A stretch of DNA of 64,000 nt from DASXUX01 sp036504595 (lineage in GTDB: Bacteria; Planctomycetota; SZUA-567; H5-PLA8): the NCBI GenBank assembly GCA_036504595.1, contig DASXUX010000053.1:264996-328995 (forward strand), given 5' to 3'. The notes under the pieces were generated by a model. It worked only from the letters and a program-made list of their open reading frames with translations. It was not told the DNA's origin and ran no database searches. Below, in pieces: positions 22,531 to 32,700 of this stretch (the stretch's first letter is position 1; each line of letters opens with the position of its first letter). A program made the translations under genes and the position numbers.

Positions 22531-24337
22531 GTCGTTTCTCTGGCTGCTGCTGCCGCTGATCGCGGCGCTGCTGTGGCTGCGCTATTACCACACGCGGCGA
22601 CAGGAGCTTTTGACCGGCAGCTTGTTGCTTTGGCGAAGATTGGCGGCGCAGCAGCCGGCGACTCCGCCCAAGCGCATCGTCATCGACCGCTCGCTGATCC
22701 TGCAACTGCTGGCGCTGCTGTGTCTGGTGGCGGCGCTGGCCGCGCCGAGTCTGGCGCTGACGCGGGAGCGCGGGCGGGGGCTGCTGGTCGTCATCGACAA
22801 TGGGCCACAAGCGCGAGCGAAAGGATTCGGCGGCGAGCGGCTTTGGAATTCGGTGATGAAGTCGGTGGCGGAAATGGCTGGCCGGCTGCGAAACGAGGAC
22901 ACCGTTTTCGTTGCACGCAGCGCGCCTTTCCCGAAGCTGCTCACACCGCAGGGCCTGTCCTTGAATTCGGCTCTCGACCTCGCCTCAGCACAGACGCCCG
23001 CGCTCTCCGGGCCGGACGCGCAGAGCATCTGGAATTTCGCCACGGACGCCGCGCGCAATCTGCCGGGCGGTTCGAGTCGGCTGGCCGTCGCGGTCGTTTC
23101 GCTCCAGAGAAGCCCGATCCCGCCCGCGAACTCCACCGACTTGGCGCGCTGGCTCTGCGTCGCGCCGGAGCACGCGTTGATCGACAATGTCGGCATCATC
23201 GGCTTTGGCGCGGTGCCAGTAGCGCCGGCGTCTCTGCCGGCCGGCACGGAGGCCGGCACCACCCAGGTGCTCGCGCGCGTGAAGAACTTCTCGGCGAAAG
23301 ACGCTGCGGGCAGCGTGAGCGTCTTCATCGGAGAAAACAAAGAGGCGCAGGAGAAGCGGGATCTGACGCTGGCGGCTGGCGCGGAGCAAGCCGTGGTCTT
23401 CAGCGTGCCGCCAGGGCAGGCGGTTCAGTTGGTCTGGAAGGGTCCGGCGGACAGCTTGCCGGAAGACGACAGCGTGCTGGCTATGCCGCGCGCCGTGCGA
23501 GCGCCGCGTGTGCGCTTTCACGCCTCCGTTCCGGCGCTCGAACAGCTCTTCCGGACGGCACTCAATGCAGAGCTTGTGCCGGCAGACGCGCCTGCGACGA
23601 AAGGCCAAGAGCCAAGAGCTAAGAGCCAAGAGCCCGCCGTTGACCTCGACGTCTACGTGGGCTCGGTACCGCAGCGCGCACCGGACGACTCGCGCGGCAT
23701 TCTGCTGCTGGCTCCGGAGAGCGGTTTCGGTTTCGCCTTCGACGTGGGTTCCGAGCAACTGAAATGGCCGCAAGCTCAGCGCGATGAAGACGACCCGCTG
23801 ACCAGTGGCATCGGCGACTCGCCGACAGGAATCTTCCCGGTGCCGAAGGCGTGCGAGATCTTGCGAACGGGCGATTTCAAATCGCTGATCAAAGACGCGC
23901 GCACCGGCCGCACGCTCGTGGCGCGATTCAGCGATCAGCAGAACCGCTTCGGCCTGCTGATGGCGATGGTGCCAGGCGCGGGAATGCCGTCCGGCCGGCT
24001 GCTCGAACCGCCGCTCGCCGCGATCCTCGTGCGGGCCGCATTGCAGGCCGCCGGCAGCGGCGACCCGCTCATTGCCACGCCGGCGTCGGTGCTGGAGCAG
24101 CAATCGGGCGAACCGCTGCCGCTGAACTGGCGGCCGGATGCGGAAAAGAATGGTGCGGGCGTGCTGGACGAGAGAACCTCCGCGCTGAAGATCGGCACGC
24201 CGAGCGGGCAGTTCGATCCGCGTGTGCTGCAACCGCTGGCGCAAGAGCGCGCGATTGACCTGCGGCCGTGGTTGATTGTTGTGGCTCTTGTGCTGCTGGG
24301 GTGGGAGGCGTTCGGCGGACGAAAGTCTGGAGTCTAG
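22472..24337 (+). CDS. BatA-like N-terminal membrane protein with degenerate vWA region
   Basis: 621 residues (ATG 22472; ATG 22481 also possible). Residues ~22-40 are a membrane helix, followed by the characteristic LLTGSLLLWRRLAA and a second helix ILQLLALLCLVAALAAPSLA (~76-95), as in the BatA N-terminal family. The von Willebrand A-like part starts with LLVVIDNGPQARAK, but the MIDAS DxSxS is missing. A last helix (LIVVALVLLGWEAF) is at the C-terminus. These proteins often sit with MoxR and DUF58 genes, absent here. Residues 10-21 (HSSLIIHHSSF) are encoded by the ATTCATCATT repeat. Residues ~250-264 come from a REP-like hairpin (23219-23263), and GQEPRAKSQEP (~377-387) from an AAGAGCCAAGAGC word. 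Confidence 0.75.
   Translation: MMNMAEINLIPHSSLIIHHSSFLWLLLPLIAALLWLRYYHTRRQELLTGSLLLWRRLAAQQPATPPKRIVIDRSLILQLLALLCLVAALAAPSLALTRERGRGLLVVIDNGPQARAKGFGGERLWNSVMKSVAEMAGRLRNEDTVFVARSAPFPKLLTPQGLSLNSALDLASAQTPALSGPDAQSIWNFATDAARNLPGGSSRLAVAVVSLQRSPIPPANSTDLARWLCVAPEHALIDNVGIIGFGAVPVAPASLPAGTEAGTTQVLARVKNFSAKDAAGSVSVFIGENKEAQEKRDLTLAAGAEQAVVFSVPPGQAVQLVWKGPADSLPEDDSVLAMPRAVRAPRVRFHASVPALEQLFRTALNAELVPADAPATKGQEPRAKSQEPAVDLDVYVGSVPQRAPDDSRGILLLAPESGFGFAFDVGSEQLKWPQAQRDEDDPLTSGIGDSPTGIFPVPKACEILRTGDFKSLIKDARTGRTLVARFSDQQNRFGLLMAMVPGAGMPSGRLLEPPLAAILVRAALQAAGSGDPLIATPASVLEQQSGEPLPLNWRPDAEKNGAGVLDERTSALKIGTPSGQFDPRVLQPLAQERAIDLRPWLIVVALVLLGWEAFGGRKSGV
23219..23263. repeat. GTAG-footed hairpin pair inside the BatA-like gene
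   Basis: GTAG 23219-23222, then GCCGGCGTCTCTGCCGGC and the reverse form GGCCGGCACGGAGGCCGG. Read as VAPASLPAGTEAGTT. Confidence 0.85.
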
Positions 24338-24420
24338 AGTTTGGAGTCTGGAGTCGAGAGCTGTTGCAGTTCCTGCCTCCCGCCTCCTCTCCGTTCCTGC
24401 CAACTGCTTACTGCCGCTGC

Positions 24421-24777
24421 CTACTCCCCGCAGTACACGCACCCGTTGTTGCACGTCTCGCGCACGACGATCTTGGTGAGCTGCGGCAGGGCGGGCTTCA
24501 GGCGCTGCCAGATCCAGCGGGCGATGTTCTCGCTGGTGGGATTGGAGAGGCCTTCGATTTCGTTCAGGTACTGGTGGTCGAGTTGGTCGTGGATGGGATG
24601 CACAACTTTTTTGATGTCGGCGTAGTCCACCACCCAGCCGCTCTGCTCGCCGACCGGGCCGCTGATGTGGACTTCGGCGCGATACGAATGGCCGTGCAAG
24701 CGCGCGCATTTGTGGCCGGCCGGAACATTCGGCAACCGGTGCGCGGCTTCGAACGAAAACTCAACAAAGATTTCCAT
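24421..24777 (-). CDS. queD: 6-carboxy-5,6,7,8-tetrahydropterin synthase / PTPS family
   Basis: 118 residues from ATG 24777. Zinc ligands are His13 (EAAHRL), His28 and His30 (LHGHSY). Cys24 is four residues before the HGH, the C-x3-H-G-H arrangement of QueD. DHQYLNE and the Glu near the C-terminus complete the site. QueD converts dihydroneopterin triphosphate to the queuosine/7-deazaguanine precursor; eukaryote-like PTPS activity is less likely. The start codon follows directly on TTGGTGAGTGGTACTTGGTG, so a repeat has replaced the normal ribosome-binding region. No other que gene is adjacent. Confidence 0.85.
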   Translation of the reverse strand: MEIFVEFSFEAAHRLPNVPAGHKCARLHGHSYRAEVHISGPVGEQSGWVVDYADIKKVVHPIHDQLDHQYLNEIEGLSNPTSENIARWIWQRLKPALPQLTKIVVRETCNNGCVYCGE

Positions 24778-24783
24778 CACCAA

Positions 24784-25104
24784 GTACCACTCACCAAGTT
24801 ACCATTCACCAAGTACCACTCACCAGATACATTTTCCCGCCTTACAGGGCTGAGGTCAAACGGCTCCGCCGGCGAGTGTGCAATTTTTCCGCTGCTCGCG
24901 TGCAGGTTGCACGATGCGAGATAAGTTTAGGAATGGAACTCTTTGGCGCAAAGGCGCTTGCAACAAAGCTTCCAAAACGGAAAATACATAATGAGCAGGA
25001 CGTTTTTGCGGAATATACAGGCTCCGCGGGCGGTTTAGCAGAGTGCGCGAGGCTCTTGTCTAAAAATAAACAGAGCGGCCTTCGTAAAGGTCACTGGAGC
25101 GGAA
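24784..25104. other. 321-bp gene-free stretch
   Basis: 24781-24826 is an ACCAAGTACCACTCACC repeat. The remainder, which is less GC-rich, shows no supported gene. GGAG at 25097-25100 is the ribosome-binding site of the next gene. An open frame at 24876-25145 has no family likeness. Confidence 0.6.
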
Positions 25105-25422
25105 ATGGCGTTCAAGTGTTGGGAGTTCACCAAGTGTGGCCATGAGCCCAATGGCTCGAACACCGGCCGGGACGGCGTGTGTCCGGCGGCGGCCAGTCAC
25201 AAGGCCGAAGATTGCCAGTGTTGGGTGGTGATGGGGACACTCTGCCACGGCAAGGTCCAGTCGCAGTTCACGGACAAACTAAAGTCCTGTCTGCAGTGCG
25301 ATTTCTTCAAGTATCTGAGCCGCCAGCGGCAGGGCAGCAGTGCGTTGCTTCAGAAGATCTATGCCGAGCCCCCGCCAGCGCCGGAGCAGGCGCCGACACC
25401 GCCGCCCGCGGCAAAGGCCTAG
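25105..25422 (+). CDS. two-CW-type cysteine-rich small protein
   Basis: 105 residues. The Cys pattern is that of two-CW proteins: KCWEFTKCGHEPNG (~4-17), VCPAA (~26), CQCWVVMGTLCHGKVQ (~38-53), and CLQCDFFKYL (~62-71). These ~70-residue cytoplasmic proteins probably bind metal through their Cys residues; their function is not established. A Pro/Ala-rich tail follows (EPPPAPEQAPTPPPA). ATG 25105 is preceded by GGAG. Confidence 0.75.
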   Translation: MAFKCWEFTKCGHEPNGSNTGRDGVCPAAASHKAEDCQCWVVMGTLCHGKVQSQFTDKLKSCLQCDFFKYLSRQRQGSSALLQKIYAEPPPAPEQAPTPPPAAKA

Positions 25423-25471
25423 TTGGGTTGCCGCACTCAAGGCTCAGGACTCAAGCCTCAAGCCTATCTGT

Positions 25472-28400
25472 TTACTGTTCGATCAGCTCGACTCCGCACA
25501 ACAGTGTCGTCGAACCTGCCGCGGCCTTCAGTTCCAGCCTGAACTCCTCGCCGATCATCACGTCCTTAAACTCTTTGACCAGTGAACGCCGCACGCCGCC
25601 GGCAGCGGCTGCCACGTCGAGTTTCTCCGCGACGGTCTGTCCTTGCAGAAGAACGTCGAAGACCGAGGTGTCCGATTGCTCCGCAAGGCCGGCGGGTTGA
25701 GCGAAGTACAACTTTACCGTGAAAGCACGAGGCGCTTCAGAGTTCATCTTCAGCTTAAACGTGCGCAGTTTTCGCACGCCGGAAGCCGTCACCCACGGCA
25801 GCGGGCCGCTGATGACGGAGGCGTGCTGGCGGAAGAGCTCGGCTTTCGGAGTCTTTTGCTTTGTGACATCCTCAAGTTCGGCCGCCTTGTCGCTGGGAAC
25901 TCTGATCTCGGGCTCAACTTTGATGTCAAACTTCGGTGCTGGGCCGCCGAGATTGGGATATTCCAGCCACAGCGTACCGCTGTCGTCTACGCGGTTACCT
26001 GGAGCGCCGAAATTGATGGCGGCGTGCACGATCGGGTCTTTGACGCTCGCGCTCGTGCCCATCCATGTCCACGTTTCGACGTCCGGATCGGGCAGGAGGC
26101 AAACGGAGGTCTGAATCTGGTAGCTGCAGCGGCAAGTGCGCGTGTAATCGGGCGCACAGAGCACTCCGCCGGCGACCAGCAGGTTGTGTGTGCAGCTTGA
26201 GCGGAAGCCGCCGAAGTTTCCGGTGCCGCCCATGTGAGCGAGATCGTAGAAACCCGCCGCGCCGGAGCGGAAGGTGATCAGGTTCTGCGCCGCCGCCGGC
26301 GTGTTGCAGCCATAAAGCCGGCTCCACAGCCACTCCGTTTTCATTCCGGTGATCGGACTGGTGTACATGACCGGTTTTCCGGTCAGCAGGTCGGAGCCAT
26401 TCTTTTCGCGCAAGACCGTGTTGCCGCGGATCAGCGCCGGGCCGGGCGCCTTGGGATTGCTCCACAGAATCTCGCCGTCTTTCCCGCGGAACGCGCGCAT
26501 GCCTTTGGATTCGTCTTTCAGGTTGTCGCGCGAAATCCGGCCGCATTCGATCAGAACGTCATATTCTTCGGAGTAGCTCAGCCACGTACCGAAGACTTTC
26601 TTCTCGCAGTTCCACAGCTCCTTGCCGGTGACCAGATCGAAGGCATGCAAGGCGCCATCCACGAGCGGGAGCGTGGTGTCCTGCGGGCCGAACTCTACTT
26701 CGGGCAGCTTCTTTGTGGTCGTCGTTTTGTCGTCGGTGGCTTTGTCTTTGTCCGTCGTTTTATCCTTATCTTTAGTGGTTGTCTTCGGCGGCTGCACCAC
26801 TTTGTAGCGCGACACGCGGTCGATCGCGAAGAGCTTCCCGCCGCCGGCGCAGACGGCGTTGTGGCGGAAGGAAGTCTGCGAGGTGACGGACCAGAGCACC
26901 TTGCCGGTCATGCGGTCCATGACGAAAAGCTTCTGGCTGGCGAGCGCTCGCGGCGTGACCTGCCCGCTGTCGATCTCGCCCTGTTCGTCCTCGTCCTCTT
27001 CGTCCGGCTTCTTCTTGGCCTTGATGGGCGCAATATCCTTGGCGGGCGTCGGCAGAGCGACTCCGCCAATCAGATACTTGTCGAGCACGTTCAGATAGCC
27101 CCAGATGGTTCCTTTCGGCGCGTCGGCGGGCAGAGCGAACTCGCCCAGCTTCTTTCCGGTGACCGGGTCTAGCCGCAGACAGGATTGATCCAGCGTGACG
27201 TAAATGCTCTCCGAAGTAGAAACGAAATTCGTCCCAGTGCCGTTGGCGCCGGGGTGGTGAGCGGTGTTGTTGTAGTACGAGCCGACGCCGGGAAGGCTGG
27301 TCTCCCACAGAATCTGGCCGCTGTAGATGTCCATCGCGCGGAACTTGTCCATGCCTTCGATGAACAACCGGCCATCGATCACCTGCGGCTGCGGGCCATG
27401 GCCGTGGCGCGGCAGAATTCCGTCGTGCGTCGAACCGCCGTACCAGAGCACGCCCAGCGGCGCCTTGACCACCGTGTCTTTCGAAACGCGCGTGTTGCCG
27501 GCATCCGCGCTTTCGTGCGTCCAGTTGGCGGCGCCCTCGAGTCCGTTGATCCGGTTCAAGCGAAACATTGCGGATTGCGGATTGCGGATTGCGGATTGAT
27601 CAAACGACGCCCGCTTTCCCTGTGCTTTTGCGAAAGCTTCCAGCGCCGTCTGCTCTTTCTGCTCGGCAAAAAACGCCATGCCGCGGTACGGATTCAGCGA
27701 GCGGTAAATCGCGGCCAAACTTTTTTCCTCGGATGCCGGAAGCTGGCTGACGACAAGGCTCGCGAAGTACGGCGGCAAAGGCAGAGCGCGGACGTCGCCG
27801 GCGATGACGGCGATCGCGTGGCCGTTTAGTCCGCGAGCGAGCAGGCCTTTCCGCGCCGCCGCGGCTTTCACTTCATCAGGAAGGACAACAATCACGTGCA
27901 TCTTTCCCTGTGCGGCCAGTTCTTCCGCGAGCGACGTCTCCCGGGCGCTGAGGACCAGCCCGTAGCCGCCAGACGCTTGGGTCTCGCGAAGGATTGCCTT
28001 CACTTGTTCAGCGCTGTTAGCCGTTTGCTCCTTGGTAGCAGCCTCTTCTCCTCCCGCCGCCGTTCCTGCCTCCTGCGCACTGCCGCTGATCGCTTTCTCG
28101 CCGCGTCCCCGCGTCTCCGCGTCTCCGCGTCCTTTCGCCCCGTCTCCCCGTCCCCCCGTCCCCCCGTCCCCTTTTTCACCGTCTGCCGCGAAGCAGAAGA
28201 TGCGTCCGTCTTCAGTGGAAGCGAGCAGCCGTCCGCCAGCGGCGGCCAAATACTCGACGTTGCCGCTGACCTTCAGTTCCGTCCAGGGCGTCGCGCCGGG
28301 CTTGATCGGCAGCTTGACGATAGCGATCATCCCCTGTGCGCCGACGTAAAGGCTGTCACCGGCCTTGATCAATGTCTTGGCGCCTTTCAGCGGCGTGGCG

Positions 28401-29587
28401 GCCTGCTGCAAATAACCGGGCTTAGCGATGGTCTTGAATTCGAGCGGCTTGGGCAACTTCACACGCGCGGACAAGTCGAACGCCTGCAGTTCATCATTTC
28501 CGAGCCCCAGCAGCAGGCTTCCCGCAATCACCGGCCAATGCGTCGAGGTTCCCTGCGGCTTGCCGTCCTTAAGGTCGAAGACCATACCGCCGCAGAAGTA
28601 ACTTTCTTCGCCGCCCAGCACGTCGTGGCTGCCATATTTGTTCGCAAACGTGAAGTACAGCATCTTGCCCGTGTTTTTGTCGAAGCACGCCGCAACCGCA
28701 CGCCCGTTGGGCACCAGTAGCCGGTCGCCCGTCAGCACCAGCGAACCTTGCGGCGCGATGCCGCCGAAGGCTTTGGAGCCGTGCGGGTGCGTGAGAAAGT
28801 CCGAACCTTCGCCGGAATTCGACCACACCGGCTTGCCAGTCTCGGCGTCGAGGCAGTGAACGAAGATTCCCATCATCGGCCAGATGCCAGCGGCGAAGTA
28901 CACCTTCCCGTTTTCGACCACCGGCGCGCCGCGCACTGGCCAGGTGTCAATCAGCCGGCCATTGCCGAGCACCAGCCGTTCTTTCGGGGCGCCTTTGAAC
29001 TTCCACAGCAACGAACCCTTGGCCGCATCCAGGGCGTAGAGGTAGCCGTCGTCGGAGCCGGCAAAAACACGGCGGGTAGCGCCGGCCTCCGTGCCGGCCG
29101 GCAGGGACGCCGGCACCACCTCGGCCACCGGGGGCAAGCGCACCGGTCCGCCGGTGATGAAGCGCCACTGTTCCTTCCCAGTGGCCAGATCGTACGCGGT
29201 GATGGAATCATCGTTGGGCGACGAGACGATCATTCGGCCATCGACCACGATCGGCTGGTAGACCGCGTCGAACTGCATTCGCGGCTGATCAGGCCAGGCC
29301 GTGATGGGCTTGGGCAACTCCAGCGTCCAGCTCAGTTGCAGCTTGGCGGCGAGTTGCTCAGACGTGTTGGCGTTGCGCGCGGCATTCAGCCGCGACATCG
29401 GCCAGTCCGCAGCCTGGGCAACCATCGAGACGAGAAACGCCGCCATGAGAATCGAGCGCAGCCCGCGTGAGGAGGTAGCGCCGGCCTCCGTGCCGGCTGC
29501 CCCGGACGCCGACTCCGTTGCGGAGCTTTTCAATCCCCAATCTGCAATCCGCAATCTGCAATCGAAGAAATCGGGGGGTCTTTTCAA
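25472..29587 (-). CDS. giant secreted PQQ-type beta-propeller protein with methyltransferase-like insert and malectin-like end
   Basis: Up to 1371 residues (TTG 29587); the first ATG that fits a signal peptide is 29446 (MAAFLVSMVAQAADWPMSR). A first propeller (~60-470; ITAYDLATGKEQWRF, LYALDAAKGSLLWKF) and a second (~690-1230; GQILWETSLPG, VTGKELWNCE) show repeated W-containing blades with no PQQ active site evident. Between them, ~540-670 resembles a class I methyltransferase core (GYGLVLSARETSLAEEL, VIAGDVRALPLPPYF), without proof of SAM binding. The last ~150 residues (FTVKLYFAQP, LVKEFKDVMI) are malectin-like and may bind carbohydrate. It is a paralogue of the divergent gene at 29713. Repeat-coded stretches are at 27570-27599, 28040-28175, 29076-29120 and 29475-29560. 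Probably an envelope sensor or degradation-related protein. Confidence 0.75.
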   Translation of the reverse strand: MKRPPDFFDCRLRIADWGLKSSATESASGAAGTEAGATSSRGLRSILMAAFLVSMVAQAADWPMSRLNAARNANTSEQLAAKLQLSWTLELPKPITAWPDQPRMQFDAVYQPIVVDGRMIVSSPNDDSITAYDLATGKEQWRFITGGPVRLPPVAEVVPASLPAGTEAGATRRVFAGSDDGYLYALDAAKGSLLWKFKGAPKERLVLGNGRLIDTWPVRGAPVVENGKVYFAAGIWPMMGIFVHCLDAETGKPVWSNSGEGSDFLTHPHGSKAFGGIAPQGSLVLTGDRLLVPNGRAVAACFDKNTGKMLYFTFANKYGSHDVLGGEESYFCGGMVFDLKDGKPQGTSTHWPVIAGSLLLGLGNDELQAFDLSARVKLPKPLEFKTIAKPGYLQQAATPLKGAKTLIKAGDSLYVGAQGMIAIVKLPIKPGATPWTELKVSGNVEYLAAAGGRLLASTEDGRIFCFAADGEKGDGGTGGRGDGAKGRGDAETRGRGEKAISGSAQEAGTAAGGEEAATKEQTANSAEQVKAILRETQASGGYGLVLSARETSLAEELAAQGKMHVIVVLPDEVKAAAARKGLLARGLNGHAIAVIAGDVRALPLPPYFASLVVSQLPASEEKSLAAIYRSLNPYRGMAFFAEQKEQTALEAFAKAQGKRASFDQSAIRNPQSAMFRLNRINGLEGAANWTHESADAGNTRVSKDTVVKAPLGVLWYGGSTHDGILPRHGHGPQPQVIDGRLFIEGMDKFRAMDIYSGQILWETSLPGVGSYYNNTAHHPGANGTGTNFVSTSESIYVTLDQSCLRLDPVTGKKLGEFALPADAPKGTIWGYLNVLDKYLIGGVALPTPAKDIAPIKAKKKPDEEDEDEQGEIDSGQVTPRALASQKLFVMDRMTGKVLWSVTSQTSFRHNAVCAGGGKLFAIDRVSRYKVVQPPKTTTKDKDKTTDKDKATDDKTTTTKKLPEVEFGPQDTTLPLVDGALHAFDLVTGKELWNCEKKVFGTWLSYSEEYDVLIECGRISRDNLKDESKGMRAFRGKDGEILWSNPKAPGPALIRGNTVLREKNGSDLLTGKPVMYTSPITGMKTEWLWSRLYGCNTPAAAQNLITFRSGAAGFYDLAHMGGTGNFGGFRSSCTHNLLVAGGVLCAPDYTRTCRCSYQIQTSVCLLPDPDVETWTWMGTSASVKDPIVHAAINFGAPGNRVDDSGTLWLEYPNLGGPAPKFDIKVEPEIRVPSDKAAELEDVTKQKTPKAELFRQHASVISGPLPWVTASGVRKLRTFKLKMNSEAPRAFTVKLYFAQPAGLAEQSDTSVFDVLLQGQTVAEKLDVAAAAGGVRRSLVKEFKDVMIGEEFRLELKAAAGSTTLLCGVELIEQ
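28040..28175. repeat. simple-word repeat block inside the PQQ-propeller gene
   Basis: Plus-strand words CCCCGCGTCTCCGCGTCTCC and CCCCGTCCCCCCGTCCCCCC. On the coding strand they read as GDGGTGGRGDGAKGRGDAET. They fall in the linker between the first propeller and the methyltransferase-like domain. The same words occur in nuoM and the 58.5-kb gene. Confidence 0.8.
29076..29120. repeat. GTAG-footed hairpin element in the PQQ gene
   Basis: GTAG 29076-29079 followed by GCCGGCCTCCGTGCCGGC. A second copy starts at GTAG 29475-29478, in the segment that codes for the N-terminal extension. Both are read on the minus strand. Confidence 0.85.
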
Positions 29588-29712
29588 CGTTTTGATGGCT
29601 CGCGACTCCTGCCGGACGTAAGTTGTGGTATATACACCGGTGGTGCCTGGTGAGTGGTGATTGGTGAGTGGTGGTGTGCGGTCGTTCGAAGAGCCGAGAG
29701 CTCAACCATAGC

Positions 29713-32700
29713 ATGAAGACTTTCTGCGCTCTTCTGTTACCTACAGCCTTTCTGCTGGCCTGCGGCGTGGCGCTGGGTGAAGACTGGCCGACGGCGCTGC
29801 ACGACAACCAGCGTTCGGGGGTGACGAGCGAGGAACTGCGTCCGCCGCTGGCGCTGCGCTGGCAGACCCCGCGCGCCGTTGCGCCCGCTGCAGGCTGGTC
29901 GCTGCCCGTGGATGCCTATGGCGTGCGCAAGAACAAGCCGGACGTCTGCTTCGACGATGCCTATCGCGTCATCGCGGCCGGGGACGCGGCATATTATTCT
30001 TCATCGGGCGAAAACTGCGTTTACGCGATCGACGCCGCTACGGGCAAGGTGCACTGGCGGTACTTCACGGATGCGGCGCCGCGCCTGGCCCCGGCCTTCT
30101 GGAACGGGAAGCTTTACTTCGGCGCGGATGACGGCGTCTTCCGCTGCATCGAGGCGGCGACGGGGAAGCAGATTTGGCAATTCAACGCGCGTTTGAACGA
30201 GCAGCAGATGCTCGGTTACGGGCGGTTCCTTTCGCTCTGGCCCATTCGCGCGGGCGGGATTGTTGAGAACGGAATCGCGTACCTCGCGGCGGGGCTTTTT
30301 CCAGCGAACCATATTTTCCTCTGCGCAGTCAACGCCGAAGACGGCCGCCTGGTGTGGCGAAGACAGATCGACGACGGGCTGGGCAGCGATCACGTGCCGC
30401 AGGGGTATATTTTGGCCGCGTCGGCGGGCGAGGCGCCCGCCGCTCCTCCAGCAGGAGCCCCGGGCGCCCTTGCCCGGGGAGTGTTGTTCACAACCTCGCG
30501 GACGGCTCCGGCGCGCTGGAACGCGGCGGACGGGGCGCGCATCGATTTCAAGACGCCATTTCCCGCGGTGAAGGAGGCTCACGAGTACCGCTACTACTGT
30601 GGCGGCAGCGACGCTCAGATCTGGAACGGGCGCAACATCGTCTTCGGCAGCGCGTGCATTCTGGCGTACGATCCGGACAAAACTCTGAAAGACAAATACG
30701 GCCGGGGGCAGAACGGCGATTTGATCTTCAACTGGTTCGGCGCGCGGCAGGCTGCGGTAGCGCCGGCCTCCGTGCCGGCCGGCAAGGACGCCCATCCTAT
30801 GGCCTTCATCGCGGCCGACGACTACGTCGCGTGCGTCGATCAGGCCAGGCTGCCGGAACTGGCGGCCGGCGAGTGCAAGGAGTTTGAAGAAGCGTACAAG
30901 AAGCTCGGCGTCGCGGGACGGCTGGATGCGATGGCCGAGTACGAGCAGGCGGTCAAGGAACACGGAGCCGATTACTTCTTGGCGAAAAAGCTCGCCAACG
31001 GAGCGCTGCGCTACAGCAAGGACAACTGGCCGCGTGTTTCCTCCGCGATCATCGAGAAGATCAAGCAGAAGTCCGCGTGGCTGGTGCCGGTTCAGGCCAC
31101 CGAAGCGATGATTCTCACGGGCGCCATCCTCTATCTTGGCGGCGAAGACTCCGTGTGCGCGCTGGATTCCCGCACGGGCGAAAAACTCTGGACCGAAAAG
31201 ACGGGCAGCCGCGTGCGCGGGCTGGCGGCAGCCAGCGGGCGGCTGTTTGTCAGCACCGTTGATGGGAATGTGCGGTGTTACGATGGTAGCCGCGGCACTC
31301 CTGCCGCGGAGAAGATCCCCGACAAGAGTGTCGGGGCTACGGACAAAGACGATCTCTGGGCCGCCGCGGCGCGCTCCATAATGGCCGAGGCGAAAACGAC
31401 GCGCGGGTACTGTCTGCTCGTTGGCAAGGATGCGGATAAGCTCGCGTGCGAACTGGCGCCCATCTCGCAGTTCAGCATTTACTGTCTTTGCACTGAGGAC
31501 GTCTCTGCCGCGCGTCAACGTGTGGCAGACGCCGGGCTGTACGGGACGCGAATAGTCATCAATCAATCGGAACTGAAGTCGTTGCCGTTTCCGCCGTACG
31601 TCTTCAATGTCGCGTTTGACTGCGCCGCGGTATCGGGCGGCGCGCCGAGTCCGTATCTTGCAGAAGTGACAAAGCCGTTCGGCGGAATTGCGGTCATTCC
31701 GTCCAAAGGGCAGAAAGAAATCACACAGAACGGGCGGTACGACGTTCGCGACCAGGGGCCATGGCGAATCACCGCCCCGCGCGCACCGATGTTCGGAACG
31801 ACGAAGAACTGGACGCACAACTACGCCACGCCGGCCAACACGTACTGCAACAACGACAATTCCGTGCGTGGACCCTTTGGCGTGTCGTGGTTTGGCGAAC
31901 CCGGGCCGCGCACCCGGATCGAGCGGCACGCCACGCCGCCGATGCCGCTGGTCGTGAACGGGACAATGTTCACGATCGGCTACGACCGCGTGATGGCCTA
32001 TGACGTCTACAACGGCGTTTGCTACTGGGAACGCGAGATCGAAGGGGCAACGCGCGAAGGGTTGCCGCTCAACACCTCGAACATCGTCGCCGACGAGAAC
32101 AGTCTTTTCGTTGTCACGAGCAACAAGCAGTGTCTGCGGCTGGACGCTCGCACGGGCAAGACGTTGAAGACCTACGAACCGGTAGCGCCGGCCTCCGTGC
32201 CGGCCGGGAAAGAGGTAGCGCCGGCCTCCGCGCCGGCCGGGAAAGAGGTGGCGCCGGCCTCCACGCCGGCCGGCAGGGACGCCGGCACCACCCCGCCGTC
32301 CTGGGCCTGGATCGCGCGCGATGGTGCGCTGCTCTTCGGCAGCCGTGCCGAAATCGACGAGCGGCGCAAGAACGTTCAGAAGCAGACCAGCAACGCGGTG
32401 TTCGCGCTGGATGTCGAGACCGGCAAGCCGGTCTGGACGCGCGAAGGGCGCGGGATCGATCATGACGGCATTGCTGTGGCACCGGTAGCGCCGGCCTCCG
32501 TGCCGGCCGGAGAACTGCGCCGCATGTTGTTCTTCGTCGATCGCGGCCTGACAGACGATGAACGCAAACAGGCGATGGACTCGACCATACGCGACACTTC
32601 AGTGCCGGATCGCTCGGACGAAAAAGCGAAACTGGTCACAGCCGATCTGCGCAAAATCGTGGCGCTGGATGCGGCGAGCGGCAAGGTGCTCTGGGAAAAG

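Noticed and set aside
24876..25145. 89-codon open frame before the two-CW gene
   Set aside because: It overlaps the well-supported two-CW gene and has no family likeness.
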